A DNA stretch of 64,000 nucleotides, taken from NCBI GenBank assembly GCA_963681505.1, contig OY811991.1:4500387-4564386 (forward strand), written 5' to 3'. Source of the DNA: Eunapius fragilis. Taxonomy: Eukaryota > Porifera > Demospongiae > Spongillida > Spongillidae. Shown here in pieces: positions 1 through 9,855 of the stretch (its first letter is position 1; every line of letters begins with the position of its first letter). The notes under the pieces were generated by a model. It saw nothing but the letters and a program-made list of their open reading frames with translations. It was not told the DNA's origin and ran no database searches. Position numbers and translations under genes: made by a program.

Positions 1-1
1 T

Positions 2-386
2 GTGTGTAGCAGTCAAGTGGTTAAAGTTTCAGAAGGACTGGTACAGAAGGTTCAGGATCACGGTAGTAGTCGGGCCCAAGGGAGGCTGGTTTGTTGGCAT
101 TGTGGGAAAAGGGGGCATCTAGCTGAGCATTGTCGTTTTAAAATGGATAGATGCCACAAGAATGGCCACATTAAAACAAAGTGTAAGGAAAGACAAGACA
201 AAGAAGAGCTGAAATTGGTGGATAAACAAGGTGAAGACGAGAGTAGAGATCACGGGTATCATGTAATCAATACATTATGTGTGGGAACAATAGGCTGATT
301 GTTTCGCAGGGCACCTTGGAAACGAGCACATACATGTACATGGTGAAGATGGAGATCAATGCAGAAATGTTGATGATAGAAATATA
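2..386 (+). pseudogene. Older Ty3/gypsy gag-protease fragment, 5' part
   Basis: An open frame from the window edge to 298 carries one intact CCHC zinc knuckle (CWHCGKRGHLAEHC, about 74-120 nt in) and a degenerate second one (CHKNGHIKTKC). This is the nucleocapsid end of a retrotransposon Gag. After the stop, the bases to 386 read in another frame as the start of a retropepsin-like protease (YMVKMEINAEMLMIEI). That reading continues at 5,042 beyond the inserted LTR element. The element enters the window from the left, so its 5' part is not visible. Frame changes show that it is dead. Confidence 0.7.
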
Positions 387-589
387 TGTAATAGCACTCC
401 AAAAACTGTTTAATTGCAATTCGCAACCACCTTATATACAACACAATCCCATTCACATACAATACATCCAATGGGTATGTTAACCTTTATAACCTCATGG
501 GTCTGAGAGGAAGAACCCAACTGAATGGGAACACAGTAATTAGGAAGTGTCAATAGGGAGGTCAAATGGGATATTTGATACATACTACA
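387..589 (-). repeat. 3' LTR of the gypsy element
   Basis: The plus-strand sequence starts TGTAATAGCACTCC and ends CATACTACA. It matches 4,839-5,041 with only scattered differences. As the element reads on the minus strand, this is its 3' LTR. Confidence 0.93.
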
Positions 590-609
590 TACGCTCTGCC
601 TTCTTTAAG
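590..609 (-). other. Candidate polypurine tract
   Basis: The minus strand just inside the 3' LTR reads AAAGAAGGCAGAGCG, a purine-rich stretch in the position expected for the plus-strand primer of reverse transcription. The call rests on position and composition only. Confidence 0.45.
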
Positions 610-623
610 CTTGTCCTCAAGCT

Positions 624-3600
624 TTAGTACCTATCTGGCTGCCTTCTTTGTCTTGTGGGGTATCGTCTTTGCTCTCCTGGCAGGTCCTCTCCTGGCAGAT
701 CCTCTCCTGGCAGATCCTCTCCTGGCAGATCTGGTGAAGTAATTATGTGTTCAATCTGGGGGGCAGTCCATACATCATTGGTTGGATGGTCATTGGGTGG
801 TACTTCCTTGAACTGACGCTGGTTTCTGTGGTGCAGTCGGTTTATATGAACAACCCGGGTTCTTGTACCATCTGTGATCTCCATATTGATTTCATTCTTG
901 ACCGATTTTATAATCCATTCGCCTTCCCATCTACTTCCTAGCTTACTAGACTTTGGAATTGACAACCAAACAGGGTCACCTTCTTTAAAAAAACGCAGTT
1001 TTGCATGTGAGTCAAAAGCAATTTTCTGAGCAGCTCCAGCCTGTACAGTATTTGCCTCCACAAAGTCTCGTAATTCTGCTAGCTTTGCTTGCAGGTAGCC
1101 TTGGTATGAGTTTGTGTCAAATGCAATAGGAGGTGATAAATCAGTACTTCTTGGCTCCCTTCCAAACATGAGTGCAAATGGTGAGACTCCCGTTGAAGTG
1201 TGTACTGCAGTACGATAGGCATAGAGTACCAGTGGTAGATAACGCTCCCATTCATAATCTTTTTCCACATATGCTCTTAACAGCTGTAGTAGTGATCTGT
1301 TCATACGTTCAACCATGCCATCACACTGGGGGTGGTAAGCTGTGGTACGGCGTTTGTTGATTCCAAATGCTTCCAATGTCTGTTGAAAGATGGTACTTTC
1401 GAAATTAGTACCTTGATCAGAGTGCAGAATATCTGGTATACCATACACTGCAAAAAGGCGTACTATCTCAGTTGTGATCCTACTTGCAGTCTGATCAGGA
1501 AGTGGAATGGCCTCGACCCATTTGGTAAAATAATCTTGTATCACTAGCAAATATATGTTGTTATGGACTGACCTCGGAACTTCCAACACATCCACTGCTA
1601 TCATCTTCCATGGTCTGCCAATAGGTATGTTAGTTATTGGAGCTGGGGATGGGTTTGGAAGTTTTGCTTGTTGACAGACTACACACTTATTGCAATACTC
1701 ATTGACTTCTCTTGCCATATGAACCCAAAATGCTTCTTGCTTCAGTCTTTGCAACGTTTTCTCCATTCTTTGGTGACCTGCTGATGGAGCATCATGATTC
1801 CTCTGTAGTGCTTCCTTTTGAAGACTTTCTGGAAGCACTGGCACTGAAATAACATCAGAAGCTGGGCTTGGAGCATATCGTCTGCATACTATGCCATCAA
1901 TCAATCGTAACTGAGACCAGATCTGCCGATATCTTCTAAGTGGATGCTGTCTCCAGTTTCCAGAATGTGCAGGAATTTTCTTGCTTAGCAATGTTGTATA
2001 AAGCACGCTGATGGTTGGGTCATTTCTCTGTGCCCTTTGCATACCTTCCAATGGTTGTCCTGCATGGGTAATAGCCATTATGCTGCGTCTCGACAAAGCA
2101 TCCACATTTCCATTCTGCGATCCCTTCTTATATTCAATCTGGAAATCATATTCTTGTATTGCCAATGCCCAACGGCACAGTAAACCTTCCATTTTCCGTG
2201 CTGACAACCATTGGAGTGGTGCATGATCCGTTGTAATTTTGAAGCTGCGACCCAACAAGTAATGTCGAAACTGCTTCAGAGCATATACTATGGCTAGGCA
2301 CTCCTTCTGTATCACACTGTATTGCTGTTCTGACTTGTTGAGGCCTCGGCTGGCATATGCAATGACATGACCATCTTGTTCCAGTACTGCCCCAAGTCCA
2401 GCAGCACTTGCATCAGCTTGTAAAACAAAGACACTTGCATTATGGTCAAACCTAGGGTATGCCAGTACTGGGGCCTGCACCAGATTTTGCTTCAGAGTCC
2501 GAAATGCTTCATCACATTCTGTTGTCCAGTTGAATGGAGTGTCCTTGTGAGTGAGGGAGTGAAGTGGAGCTGCTACGGTTGCAAACGCATTAACATAACG
2601 CCGATAATATGATGCTAGACCCAGAAACTGTCGGACAGACAGTACATCATGTGGGGTAGGCCATTCTTGCACAACTTTGACTTTCCCTGGATCCGGCATC
2701 ATTCCTGCTCCAGAAAATATGTGCCCCAAATAGAAAACTTTGTCCATTCCAATATGGCACTTTTTATCTCGCAGTGTCAATCCTGCTTCTTGAATTTTTT
2801 GGAAGACAATATTCAAGTGTTCCTTGTGTTGGCTCTCATCCTTGGAAAATATGATGACATCATCTATATACGTTTTCACAAAACGCAGGCCTCTCATCAC
2901 TGTGTCCATTAAACGTTGAAAGGAGCTGGGGGCACCTGTCAGGCCGAATGGCATCCGTGTAAACTGGTACAACCCCATTCCAGGTCCTGGACAGAATGCT
3001 GTCTTTTCTCTGTCCCTTGCGTAGACTGGGAGCTGCCAGTATCCTGACTGGAGGTCTAATGTTGAGAAGATGGTTGCTCCTGCCATTTGGCCTTGTACCT
3101 CATCTGGCAACGGTAGTGGGTAAGCATCCTTTTTCGTTCTTTTGTTAGGCTCCCGGTAGTCAACACATAGTCGAATGTCTCCAGACTTTTTCTCCACATA
3201 TACAGCTGGGGCCATCCATGGACTACTGCTCTCCTCAATTATGCCTTGCTGCAACATGCTCTTGATTTGCTCTTCCACTTCAGGCCGATATTGTTCAGGA
3301 ATACGACGTAGTGGGACTCTGACAGGTGGTCCTGTTGTTGGGATATAGTGGTCTGCATTGTCAGTTTTTCCAGGCAGCGTTCGGAACAAGGCTTTGAACT
3401 CATCCACAACATTCCTTAGCTCAGGCCTTGGACACTCCGGTAAATCAAAGGAGGCCATCAAGTTTCCAAATTTTGGAATAGCACATTCGTCTACAACATC
3501 TTCATCCTGGCTTACAGCAGCTACTGCTGAATGGATTTTACTATTAGCCCGTTGTGTGATGGGCAGGAACGTGGATAATCCATCAGACATCTTGACTTTT

Positions 3601-3749
3601 CCTTTTTTACTGTTGTAGACAACCTGCACAGGAGTATGGGAGAAGTCCAAAACCAGTCCGTGTTTCTGCATGAAATCAACACCAAGTATCACTGCTGTAA
3701 TCAACTTATCCACTACGATAAAGTTGTGCTCTATTGTACGGTCTCCCAC
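624..3749 (-). CDS. pol: Pol polyprotein: protease end, RT, RNase H, integrase
   Basis: A frame of about 1,040 codons, open upstream of 3,749 without an ATG, so it is made as a fusion. It begins with the C-terminal half of a retropepsin (ILGVDF motif). The reverse transcriptase follows, with its active-site YIDD in FVKTYIDDVIIFSKDE. RNase H follows (QADASAAGLGAVLEQDG and the TTDHAPL block). The integrase has a zinc-binding HHCC region (CNKCVVCQ) and a DDE core (IAVDVLEV; HSDQGTNFES). The tail carries four copies of DLPGE, encoded by a short tandem repeat at about 680-735. The order RT-RNase H-integrase identifies Ty3/gypsy. The RT to integrase part is uninterrupted, which fits a young copy. 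Confidence 0.95.
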   Translation of the reverse strand: MGDRTIEHNFIVVDKLITAVILGVDFMQKHGLVLDFSHTPVQVVYNSKKGKVKMSDGLSTFLPITQRANSKIHSAVAAVSQDEDVVDECAIPKFGNLMASFDLPECPRPELRNVVDEFKALFRTLPGKTDNADHYIPTTGPPVRVPLRRIPEQYRPEVEEQIKSMLQQGIIEESSSPWMAPAVYVEKKSGDIRLCVDYREPNKRTKKDAYPLPLPDEVQGQMAGATIFSTLDLQSGYWQLPVYARDREKTAFCPGPGMGLYQFTRMPFGLTGAPSSFQRLMDTVMRGLRFVKTYIDDVIIFSKDESQHKEHLNIVFQKIQEAGLTLRDKKCHIGMDKVFYLGHIFSGAGMMPDPGKVKVVQEWPTPHDVLSVRQFLGLASYYRRYVNAFATVAAPLHSLTHKDTPFNWTTECDEAFRTLKQNLVQAPVLAYPRFDHNASVFVLQADASAAGLGAVLEQDGHVIAYASRGLNKSEQQYSVIQKECLAIVYALKQFRHYLLGRSFKITTDHAPLQWLSARKMEGLLCRWALAIQEYDFQIEYKKGSQNGNVDALSRRSIMAITHAGQPLEGMQRAQRNDPTISVLYTTLLSKKIPAHSGNWRQHPLRRYRQIWSQLRLIDGIVCRRYAPSPASDVISVPVLPESLQKEALQRNHDAPSAGHQRMEKTLQRLKQEAFWVHMAREVNEYCNKCVVCQQAKLPNPSPAPITNIPIGRPWKMIAVDVLEVPRSVHNNIYLLVIQDYFTKWVEAIPLPDQTASRITTEIVRLFAVYGIPDILHSDQGTNFESTIFQQTLEAFGINKRRTTAYHPQCDGMVERMNRSLLQLLRAYVEKDYEWERYLPLVLYAYRTAVHTSTGVSPFALMFGREPRSTDLSPPIAFDTNSYQGYLQAKLAELRDFVEANTVQAGAAQKIAFDSHAKLRFFKEGDPVWLSIPKSSKLGSRWEGEWIIKSVKNEINMEITDGTRTRVVHINRLHHRNQRQFKEVPPNDHPTNDVWTAPQIEHIITSPDLPGEDLPGEDLPGEDLPGEQRRYPTRQRRQPDRY

Positions 3750-3763
3750 ATGAATAGGTGCTG

Positions 3764-4123
3764 TTACGTTATCAACAGTTCTCCAGAAGCTGTCATCAGT
3801 TGAATTATTGTCGTGGGCGTAATTACGCTGACATTTTCTGCCGTTCTTAATGCCGCCTTCCGCACCAATGAGACTGAAGAACCCGAATCCAGCAAGATGT
3901 CCACTTTTGCTCCTCCCAGCTTTCCCGTTATGGTAACTACCTTACTTTCAATGGCTGCTATTGTAATTACCTTATTTACAGTGGGGCTTTCACAAGCTAT
4001 TGGGGACGCCTGTTGCCCTCTACGGGCGTCCCGTTGTCGTTTCCCTGCTGACGACAATTTCGAGCTATATGCCCCAGTCGGCCACATGAGAAACATTTTG
4101 CATTTCCTTCTCTCTTCCAGCAC
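3764..4123 (-). CDS. pro: Protease frame of the gypsy element
   Basis: This frame overlaps the end of gag and is entered by -1 frameshifting at 4,039-4,045. It carries the retropepsin active site DSGSSVSLV (Asp-Ser-Gly) and the strand leading to it. It then stops at 3,764, before the second half of the enzyme. That half (through ILGVDF) lies one frame further on, in the pol frame. Because this second frame change falls inside one folded domain, I read it as a lesion (or sequencing error) and not as a second programmed site. Confidence 0.85.
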   Translation of the reverse strand: MLEERRKCKMFLMWPTGAYSSKLSSAGKRQRDARRGQQASPIACESPTVNKVITIAAIESKVVTITGKLGGAKVDILLDSGSSVSLVRKAALRTAENVSVITPTTIIQLMTASGELLIT

Positions 4124-4797
4124 TGTCGTTCAACGTGTCCCGGTTGTCCGCAACGAAAACACCTGACTGTTCGCTCATTTCTTACTGACAACGCCGCGAC
4201 TTGATCAGTTAACACTTCTATTTGGTGAGCGAGTTTCTGCACCTGTGTTTTCTCTCCCTGTTTCTCTTCCATCGCTGCAACAGGTCTAGCGTTCCCCTGA
4301 TCTTCTAGTGTCATAAGTGTTCTTGCTCGCTCCAACGCCGTATCCAATTCCTTTACGTCACCAGCCGCTCTCAACTGCCTTGATACGACGGTTGGTAAAC
4401 CTTCCATAAATTGATGCAGCAATAACGGAGACCGGGCCGTTGCATCAAGACCAGGCATTGCTTGATCCAATAACCGTTTCAGTTCGTAGAGATACAGCGA
4501 TAGTGCTTCTCCCGATCGAAGGCTCCGCTTGAGAAATCCGTCCATTGACACGCAGCTAGCCGGTACCATCCTCTCAGTCATTTTTTTCTTGGCGGCATTG
4601 TAGTCTCCTTGCTCCTCTGTGCTGAGCTCCATCCATGTTGCAAGCGCCTCACCCTCCAGCAGGGTGGGGAGCTTCAAGGCCTTGATCTCGTCGTCCCACG
4701 TATTTGCCTTGCAGCAAATTTCAAATCGTTTGAACCATTCTGCCGCATCGCCACTAGCAAACGGTTTTGGTATACTTATGTGACGTTGCTCTGCCAT
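3997..4797 (-). CDS. gag: Gag polyprotein
   Basis: The open frame extends back into the LTR, but the ATG at 4,797 (protein start MAEQRHISIPKPF) lies 25 bp after the primer-binding site and is the likely start, giving about 266 aa. The capsid-like region (FASGDAAEWFKRFEICC, then GEALATWMEL) resembles the retrotransposon gag family. Two CCHC knuckles follow near the C-terminus: CFRCGQPGHVERQC and CFSCGRLGHIARNC. The stop lies just after the frameshift stem-loop, so only a fraction of ribosomes would continue into protease and pol. Confidence 0.9.
   Translation of the reverse strand: MAEQRHISIPKPFASGDAAEWFKRFEICCKANTWDDEIKALKLPTLLEGEALATWMELSTEEQGDYNAAKKKMTERMVPASCVSMDGFLKRSLRSGEALSLYLYELKRLLDQAMPGLDATARSPLLLHQFMEGLPTVVSRQLRAAGDVKELDTALERARTLMTLEDQGNARPVAAMEEKQGEKTQVQKLAHQIEVLTDQVAALSVRNERTVRCFRCGQPGHVERQCWKREGNAKCFSCGRLGHIARNCRQQGNDNGTPVEGNRRPQ
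4003..4045 (-). promoter_or_regulatory. -1 ribosomal frameshift signal (gag to protease)
   Basis: The minus strand holds the heptamer GGGAAAC (4,045-4,039) in the canonical register G GGA AAC of the gag frame. A 6-nt spacer follows (GACAAC), then a perfect 8-bp stem GGGACGCC (4,032-4,025) / GGCGTCCC (4,010-4,003) with a 14-nt loop. The loop contains GGGC, which can pair with GCCC about 15 nt downstream, so an H-type pseudoknot is possible. Slipping by -1 enters exactly the frame that encodes the DSG protease. Confidence 0.85.
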
Positions 4798-4821
4798 TCT
4801 ACCTCCAAACCTAACGTTCAA

Positions 4822-4837
4822 CCGTTCTCTGCTACCA
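4822..4837 (-). other. Primer-binding site, initiator tRNA-Met type
   Basis: One base inside the 5' LTR (minus strand) the sequence reads TGGTAGCAGAGAACGG. The first eleven bases match the complement of the 3' end of metazoan initiator tRNA-Met, the usual primer of this type. Confidence 0.75.
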
Positions 4838-4838
4838 A

Positions 4839-5041
4839 TGTAATAGCACTCCAAAAACTGTTTAATTGCAATTCGCAACCACCTTATATACAACACAATC
4901 CCATTCACATACGATACATCCAATGGGTATGCTAACCTTTATAACCTCATGGTTCGGAGAGGAAGAACCCAACTGAATGGGAACACAGTAATTAGGAAGT
5001 GTCAATAGGAAGGTCAAATGGGATATTTGATACATACTACA
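4839..5041 (-). repeat. 5' LTR of the gypsy element
   Basis: This is the partner of 387-589. In element orientation it is the 5' LTR and would carry the promoter. The minus strand contains TATATAAGGTGG at about 4,889, a plausible TATA region. Confidence 0.93.
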
Positions 5042-5155
5042 TATACATGGGGGCTGCAGTGTCTAACATTTCCAAAGATACCTATTCTTGGTCTACAACA
5101 AACGGGCTGGCCTTTATCTTTCAGGATGTATCTCGCCTAGGTTGTCATTAAACAC
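5042..5155 (+). pseudogene. Older gypsy protease fragment, continuation
   Basis: Joined across the insertion, the frame that ends at 386 continues as YMGAAVSNISKDTYSW. This aligns with a retropepsin active-site region in which the catalytic D-T/S-G is lost (YMG). It shows that the younger element inserted into a protease gene that was already decaying. The frame stops near 5,150. Confidence 0.65.
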
Positions 5156-5289
5156 TTCTGGAAAATCTAACTTTGTATACCATCACAGGATGCTATTCAT
5201 TCTCACCTCATACAACATGATTAAAACATGATTGTAACTGATAACATTAACTAGTGCCATACTACAATACCATACCAGTGCTATCAGTG
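5156..5289. other. Unassigned spacer before the satellite
   Basis: Short AT-rich stretch with no coding frame or repeat that I recognise. It runs directly into the first 98-bp unit. Confidence 0.5.
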
Positions 5290-8200
5290 CAACATGTAGT
5301 GAAACTACTGGTACTTACCCTCTTCATTGCAGATCACAGCAAAGTAGGAATAAAAAAAATGAACATGATACCACATACATGCAGCATGTGGTGAGTGTGA
5401 AACTACTAGTACTTACCTCCTTCATTACAAATCACAGCAAAGTAGGAATAAAAAGAATGAACATGATACCATATAAATGCAGCGTGTGGTGAGTGTGAAA
5501 CTACTGGTACTTACCTCCTTCATTGTAGATCACAGCAAAGTAGGAATAAAAAGAATGAACATGATACCATACAAGTACAACATGTGGTGAGTGTGAAACT
5601 ACTGATATACTTACAAACTTCATTGCAGATCACAGCAAAGTAGGAATAAAAAGAATGAACATGATACCATACAAGTCCAACATGTGGTGAGTGTGAAACT
5701 ACTGGTACTTACCGGCTTCATTGCAGATCACAGCAAAGTAGGAATAAAAAGAATGAACATGATACCATATATGTGCAACATGTGGTGAGTGAGAAACTAC
5801 TGGTACTTACCGCCTTCATAGCAGATCACAGCAAAGTAGGAATAAAAAGAATGAACATGATACCATATATGTGCAACATGTGGTGAGTGTGAAACTACTG
5901 GTACTTACCCTCTTCATTGCAGATCGCAGCAAAGTAGGAATAAAAAGAATGAACATGATACCATACAAGTGCAACATGTGGTGAGTGTGAAACTACTGAT
6001 ATACTTACAAACTTCATTGCAGATCACAGCAAAGTAGGAATAAAAAGAATGAACATGATACCATACAAGTGCAACATGTGGTGAGTGTGAAACTACTGGT
6101 ACTTACCGCCTTCATTGCAGATCACAGCAAAGTAGGAATAAAAAGAATGAACATGATACCATATATGTGCAACATGTGGTGAGTGTGAAACTACTGGTAC
6201 TTACCCTCTTCATTGCAGATCACAGCAAAGTAGGAATAAAAAGAATGAACATGATACCATATAAATGCAGCGTGTGGTGAGTGTGAAACTACTGATATAC
6301 TTACAAACTTCATTGCAGATCACAGCAAAGTAGGAATAAAAAGAATGAACATGATACCATACAAGTGCAACATGTGGTGAGTGTGAAACTACTGGTACTT
6401 ACCACCTTCATTACAAATCACAGCAAAGTAGGAATAAAATGAATGAACATGATACCATATAAGTGCAACATGTGGTGAGTGTGAAACTACTGGTACTTAC
6501 CGCCTTCATTACAAATCACAGCAAAGTAGGAATAAAAAGAATGAACATGATACCATATAAGTGCAACATGTGGTGAGTGTGAAACTACTGGTACGTACCT
6601 CCTTCATTGCAGATCACAGCAAAGTAGGAATAAAAAGAATGAACATGATACCATATATGTGCAACATGTGGTGAGTGTGAAACTACTGGTACTTACCGCC
6701 TTCATTACAAATCACAGCAAAGTAGGAATAAAAAGAATGAACATGATACCATATAAATGCAGCGTGTGGTGAGTGTGAAACTACTGATATACTTACCCTC
6801 TTCATTGCAGATCACAGCACAGTAGGAATAAAAAGAATGAACATGATACCATATAAGTGCAACATGTGGTGAGTGTGAAACTACTGGTACTTACCTCCTT
6901 CATTGCAGATCACAGCAAAGTAGGAATAAAAAGAATGAACATGATATCATATAAGTGCAACATGTGGTGAGTGTGAAATTACTGGTACTTACCCCCTTCA
7001 TTGCAGATCACAGCAAAGTAGGAATAAAAAGAATGAACATGATACCATATATGTGCAACATGTGGTGAGTGTGAAACTACTGGTACTTACCGCCTTCATT
7101 GCAGATCACAGCAAAGTAGGAATAAAAAGAATGAACATGATACCATATAAGTGCAACATGTGGTGAGTGTGAAACTACTGGTACTTACCGTCTTCATTGC
7201 AGATCACAGCAAAGTAGGAATAAAAAGAATGAACATGATACCATATAAATGCAGCGTGTGGTGAGTGTGAAACTACTGATATACTTACCCTCTTCATTGC
7301 AGATCACAGCACAGTAGGAATAAAAAGAATGAACATGATACCATATAAGTGCAACATGTGGTGAGTGTGAAACTACTGGTACTTACCTCCTTCATTGCAG
7401 ATCACAGCAAAGTAGGAATAAAAAGAATGAACATGATATCATATAAGTGCAACATGTGGTGAGTGTGAAATTACTGGTACTTACCCCCTTCATTGCAGAT
7501 CACAGCAAAGTAGGAATAAAAAGAATGAACATGATACCATATATGTGCAACATGTGGTGAGTGTGAAACTACTGGTACTTACCGCCTTCATTGCAGATCA
7601 CAGCAAAGTAGGAATAAAAAGAATGAACATGATACCATATAAGTACAACATGTGGTGAGTGTGAAACTACTGGTACTTACATCCTTCATTGCAGATCACA
7701 GCAAAGTAGGAATAAAAAGAATGAACATGATACCATATAAGTGCAACATGTGGTGAGTGTGAAACTACAGGTACTTACCGTCTTCATTGCAGATCACAGC
7801 AAAGTAGGAATAAAAAGAATGAACATGATACCATATAAATGCAGCATGTGGTGAGTGTGAAACTACTGGTACTTACCCACTTCATTGCAAATCACAGCAA
7901 AGTAGGAATAAAAAGAATGAACATGATACCATATAAATGCAACATGTGGTGAGTGTGAAACTACTGGTACTTACCGGCTTCATTGCAGATCACAGCAAAG
8001 TAGGAATAAAAAGAATGAACATGATACCACACAAGTGCAACATGTGGTGAGTGTGAAACTATTGGTACTTACCAGCTTCATTGCAGATCACAGCAAAGTA
8101 GGAATAAAAAGAATGAACATGATACCATACATGTGCAACATGTGGTGAGTGTGAAACTACTGGTACTTACCCTCTTCATTGCAGATCACAGCAAAGTAGG

Positions 8201-9480
8201 AATAAAAAGAATGAACATGATACCATATTAGTGCAACATGTGGTGAGTGTGAAACTACTGGTACTTACCACCTTCATTGCAGATCACAGCAAAGTAGGAA
8301 TAAAAAGAATGAACATGATACCATATAAATGCAACATGTGGTGAGTGTGAAAATACTGGTACTTACCCTCTTCATTGCAGATCACAGCAAAGTAGGAATA
8401 AAAAGAATGAACATGATACCATATAAATGCAGCGTATGGTGAGTGTGATACTACTGATATACTTACAAACTTCATTGCAGATCACAGCAAAGTAGGAATA
8501 AAAAGAATGAACATGATACCATATAAGTGCAACATGTGGTGAGTGTGAAACTACTGGTACTTACCGTCTTCATTGCAGATCACAGCAAAGTAGGAATAAA
8601 AAGAATGAACATGATACCATATAAATGCAGCGTGTGGTGAGTGTGAAACTACTGGTACTTACCGGCTTCATTGCAGATCACAGCAAAGTAGGAATAAAAA
8701 GCATGAACATGATACCATATAAATGCAGCGTGTGGTGAGTGTGAAACTACTGGTACTTACCGGCTTCATTGCAGATCACAGCAAAGTAGGAATAAAAAGA
8801 ATGAACATGATACCATATAAGTACAACATGTTATGAGTGTGAAAATACTGGTACTTACCCTCTTCATTGCAGATCACAGCAAAGTAGGAATAAAAAGCAT
8901 GAACATGATACCATATAAATGCAGCGTGTGGTGAGTGTGAAACTACTGGTACTTACCGGCTTCATTGCAGATCACAGCAAAGTAGGAATAAAAAGAATGA
9001 ACATGATACCATATAAGTACAACATGTTATGAGTGTGAAAATACTGGTACTTACCCTCTTCATTGCAGATCACAGCAAAGTAGGAATAGAAAGAATGAAC
9101 ATGATACCATATAAGTGCAACTTGTGGTGAGTGTGAAACTACTGGTACTTACCGCCTTCATTGCAGATCACAGCAAAGTAGGAATAAAAAGAATGAACAT
9201 GATACCATATAAATGCAGCGTGTCGTGAGTGTGAAACTACTGGTACTTACCGGCTTCATTGGAGATCACAGCAAAGTAGGAATAAAAAGAATGAACATGA
9301 TACCATATAAGTGCAACATGTGGTGAGTGTGAAAATACTGGTACTTACCCTCTTCATTGCAGATCACAGCAAAGTAGGAATAGAAAGAATGAACATGATA
9401 CCATATAAGTGCAACATGTGGTGAGTGTGAAACTACTGGTACTTACCCTCTTCATTGCAGATCACATTGAAGTAGGAATT
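5290..9480 (-). repeat. 98-bp satellite array, left block (about 42 units)
   Basis: Head-to-tail units of 98 bp (some 100 bp, where GGTACTTAC is replaced by GATATACTTAC). Each unit contains CATGATACCATA, GTGGTGAGTGTGAAAC, TACTTACC and GATCACAGCAAAGTAGGAAT. Neighbouring units differ by a few bases. Multi-unit blocks recur: the variant with CACAGCACAGTAGG at about 6,815 is followed by the same series of variants again from about 7,305, a spacing near 492 bp, or five units. The array is the reverse complement of the one at 60,770-64,000. No coding frame survives, because 98 is not a multiple of three. Confidence 0.97.
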
Positions 9481-9855
9481 AAAAGAAATATTAACATGCA
9501 TGATACAAAATCATCAGATCATGATAAGGGGGGGGGGGGGGGGGGGGCACTAAATTACTGGTACTTACCTCCTTCATTGTTCATTATGTGAAGTGGGAAT
9601 TAAAAGAATCAATATTGCCATGTGTTAAGAATGAAACTGCTGGTACTTACCGTCTTCATTGCACATCACAACATTTTAAACAATACCATATATGTGTGAA
9701 CATGAAACTACAGTGTGTTCAGTGACTTACCATCTTTATTTTTGATCACACTGAATTATTAAAAATGTGCACCACCTGTAAATGTGGCATTCCTAATTCA
9801 ATAAGTTGACATGCAGTCAATTATAATCTGCATTTAACATATGTGCATAGGCGGC
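9481..9855 (-). repeat. Degenerate edge units of the left satellite, with poly-G run
   Basis: About three diverged 98-bp units. One is interrupted by a run of about 18 G (9,530-9,547). The same degraded units, including an AATTACTGG-type variant and the sequence CACCTGTAAATGTGGC, occur inverted at 60,400-60,770. The array edge is therefore part of the duplicated segment. Confidence 0.85.

Larger units (their letters stand above)
387..5041 (-). mobile_element. Ty3/gypsy LTR retrotransposon, near complete
   Basis: Two nearly identical LTRs of 203 bp (387-589 and 4,839-5,041, both TG...CA) flank gag, protease and pol on the minus strand in Ty3/gypsy order (RT, RNase H, integrase). The element is flanked by a 4-bp direct repeat TATA (383-386 and 5,042-5,045), which I read as the target-site duplication. 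The few LTR differences that I see point to a fairly recent insertion. It interrupts the protease region of an older gypsy copy. No envelope-like frame is present. The gag-protease junction carries a canonical frameshift signal. A second frame change inside the protease probably disables this copy. Confidence 0.95.

Noticed and set aside
3764..3790. A programmed second frameshift between protease and pol
   Set aside because: No slippery heptamer or structure seen, and the frame change would split a single folded domain. Treated as a lesion.
5290..9480. CRISPR-like array
   Set aside because: The whole 98-bp unit is conserved with no unique spacers, and the context is an animal genome. It is a satellite.
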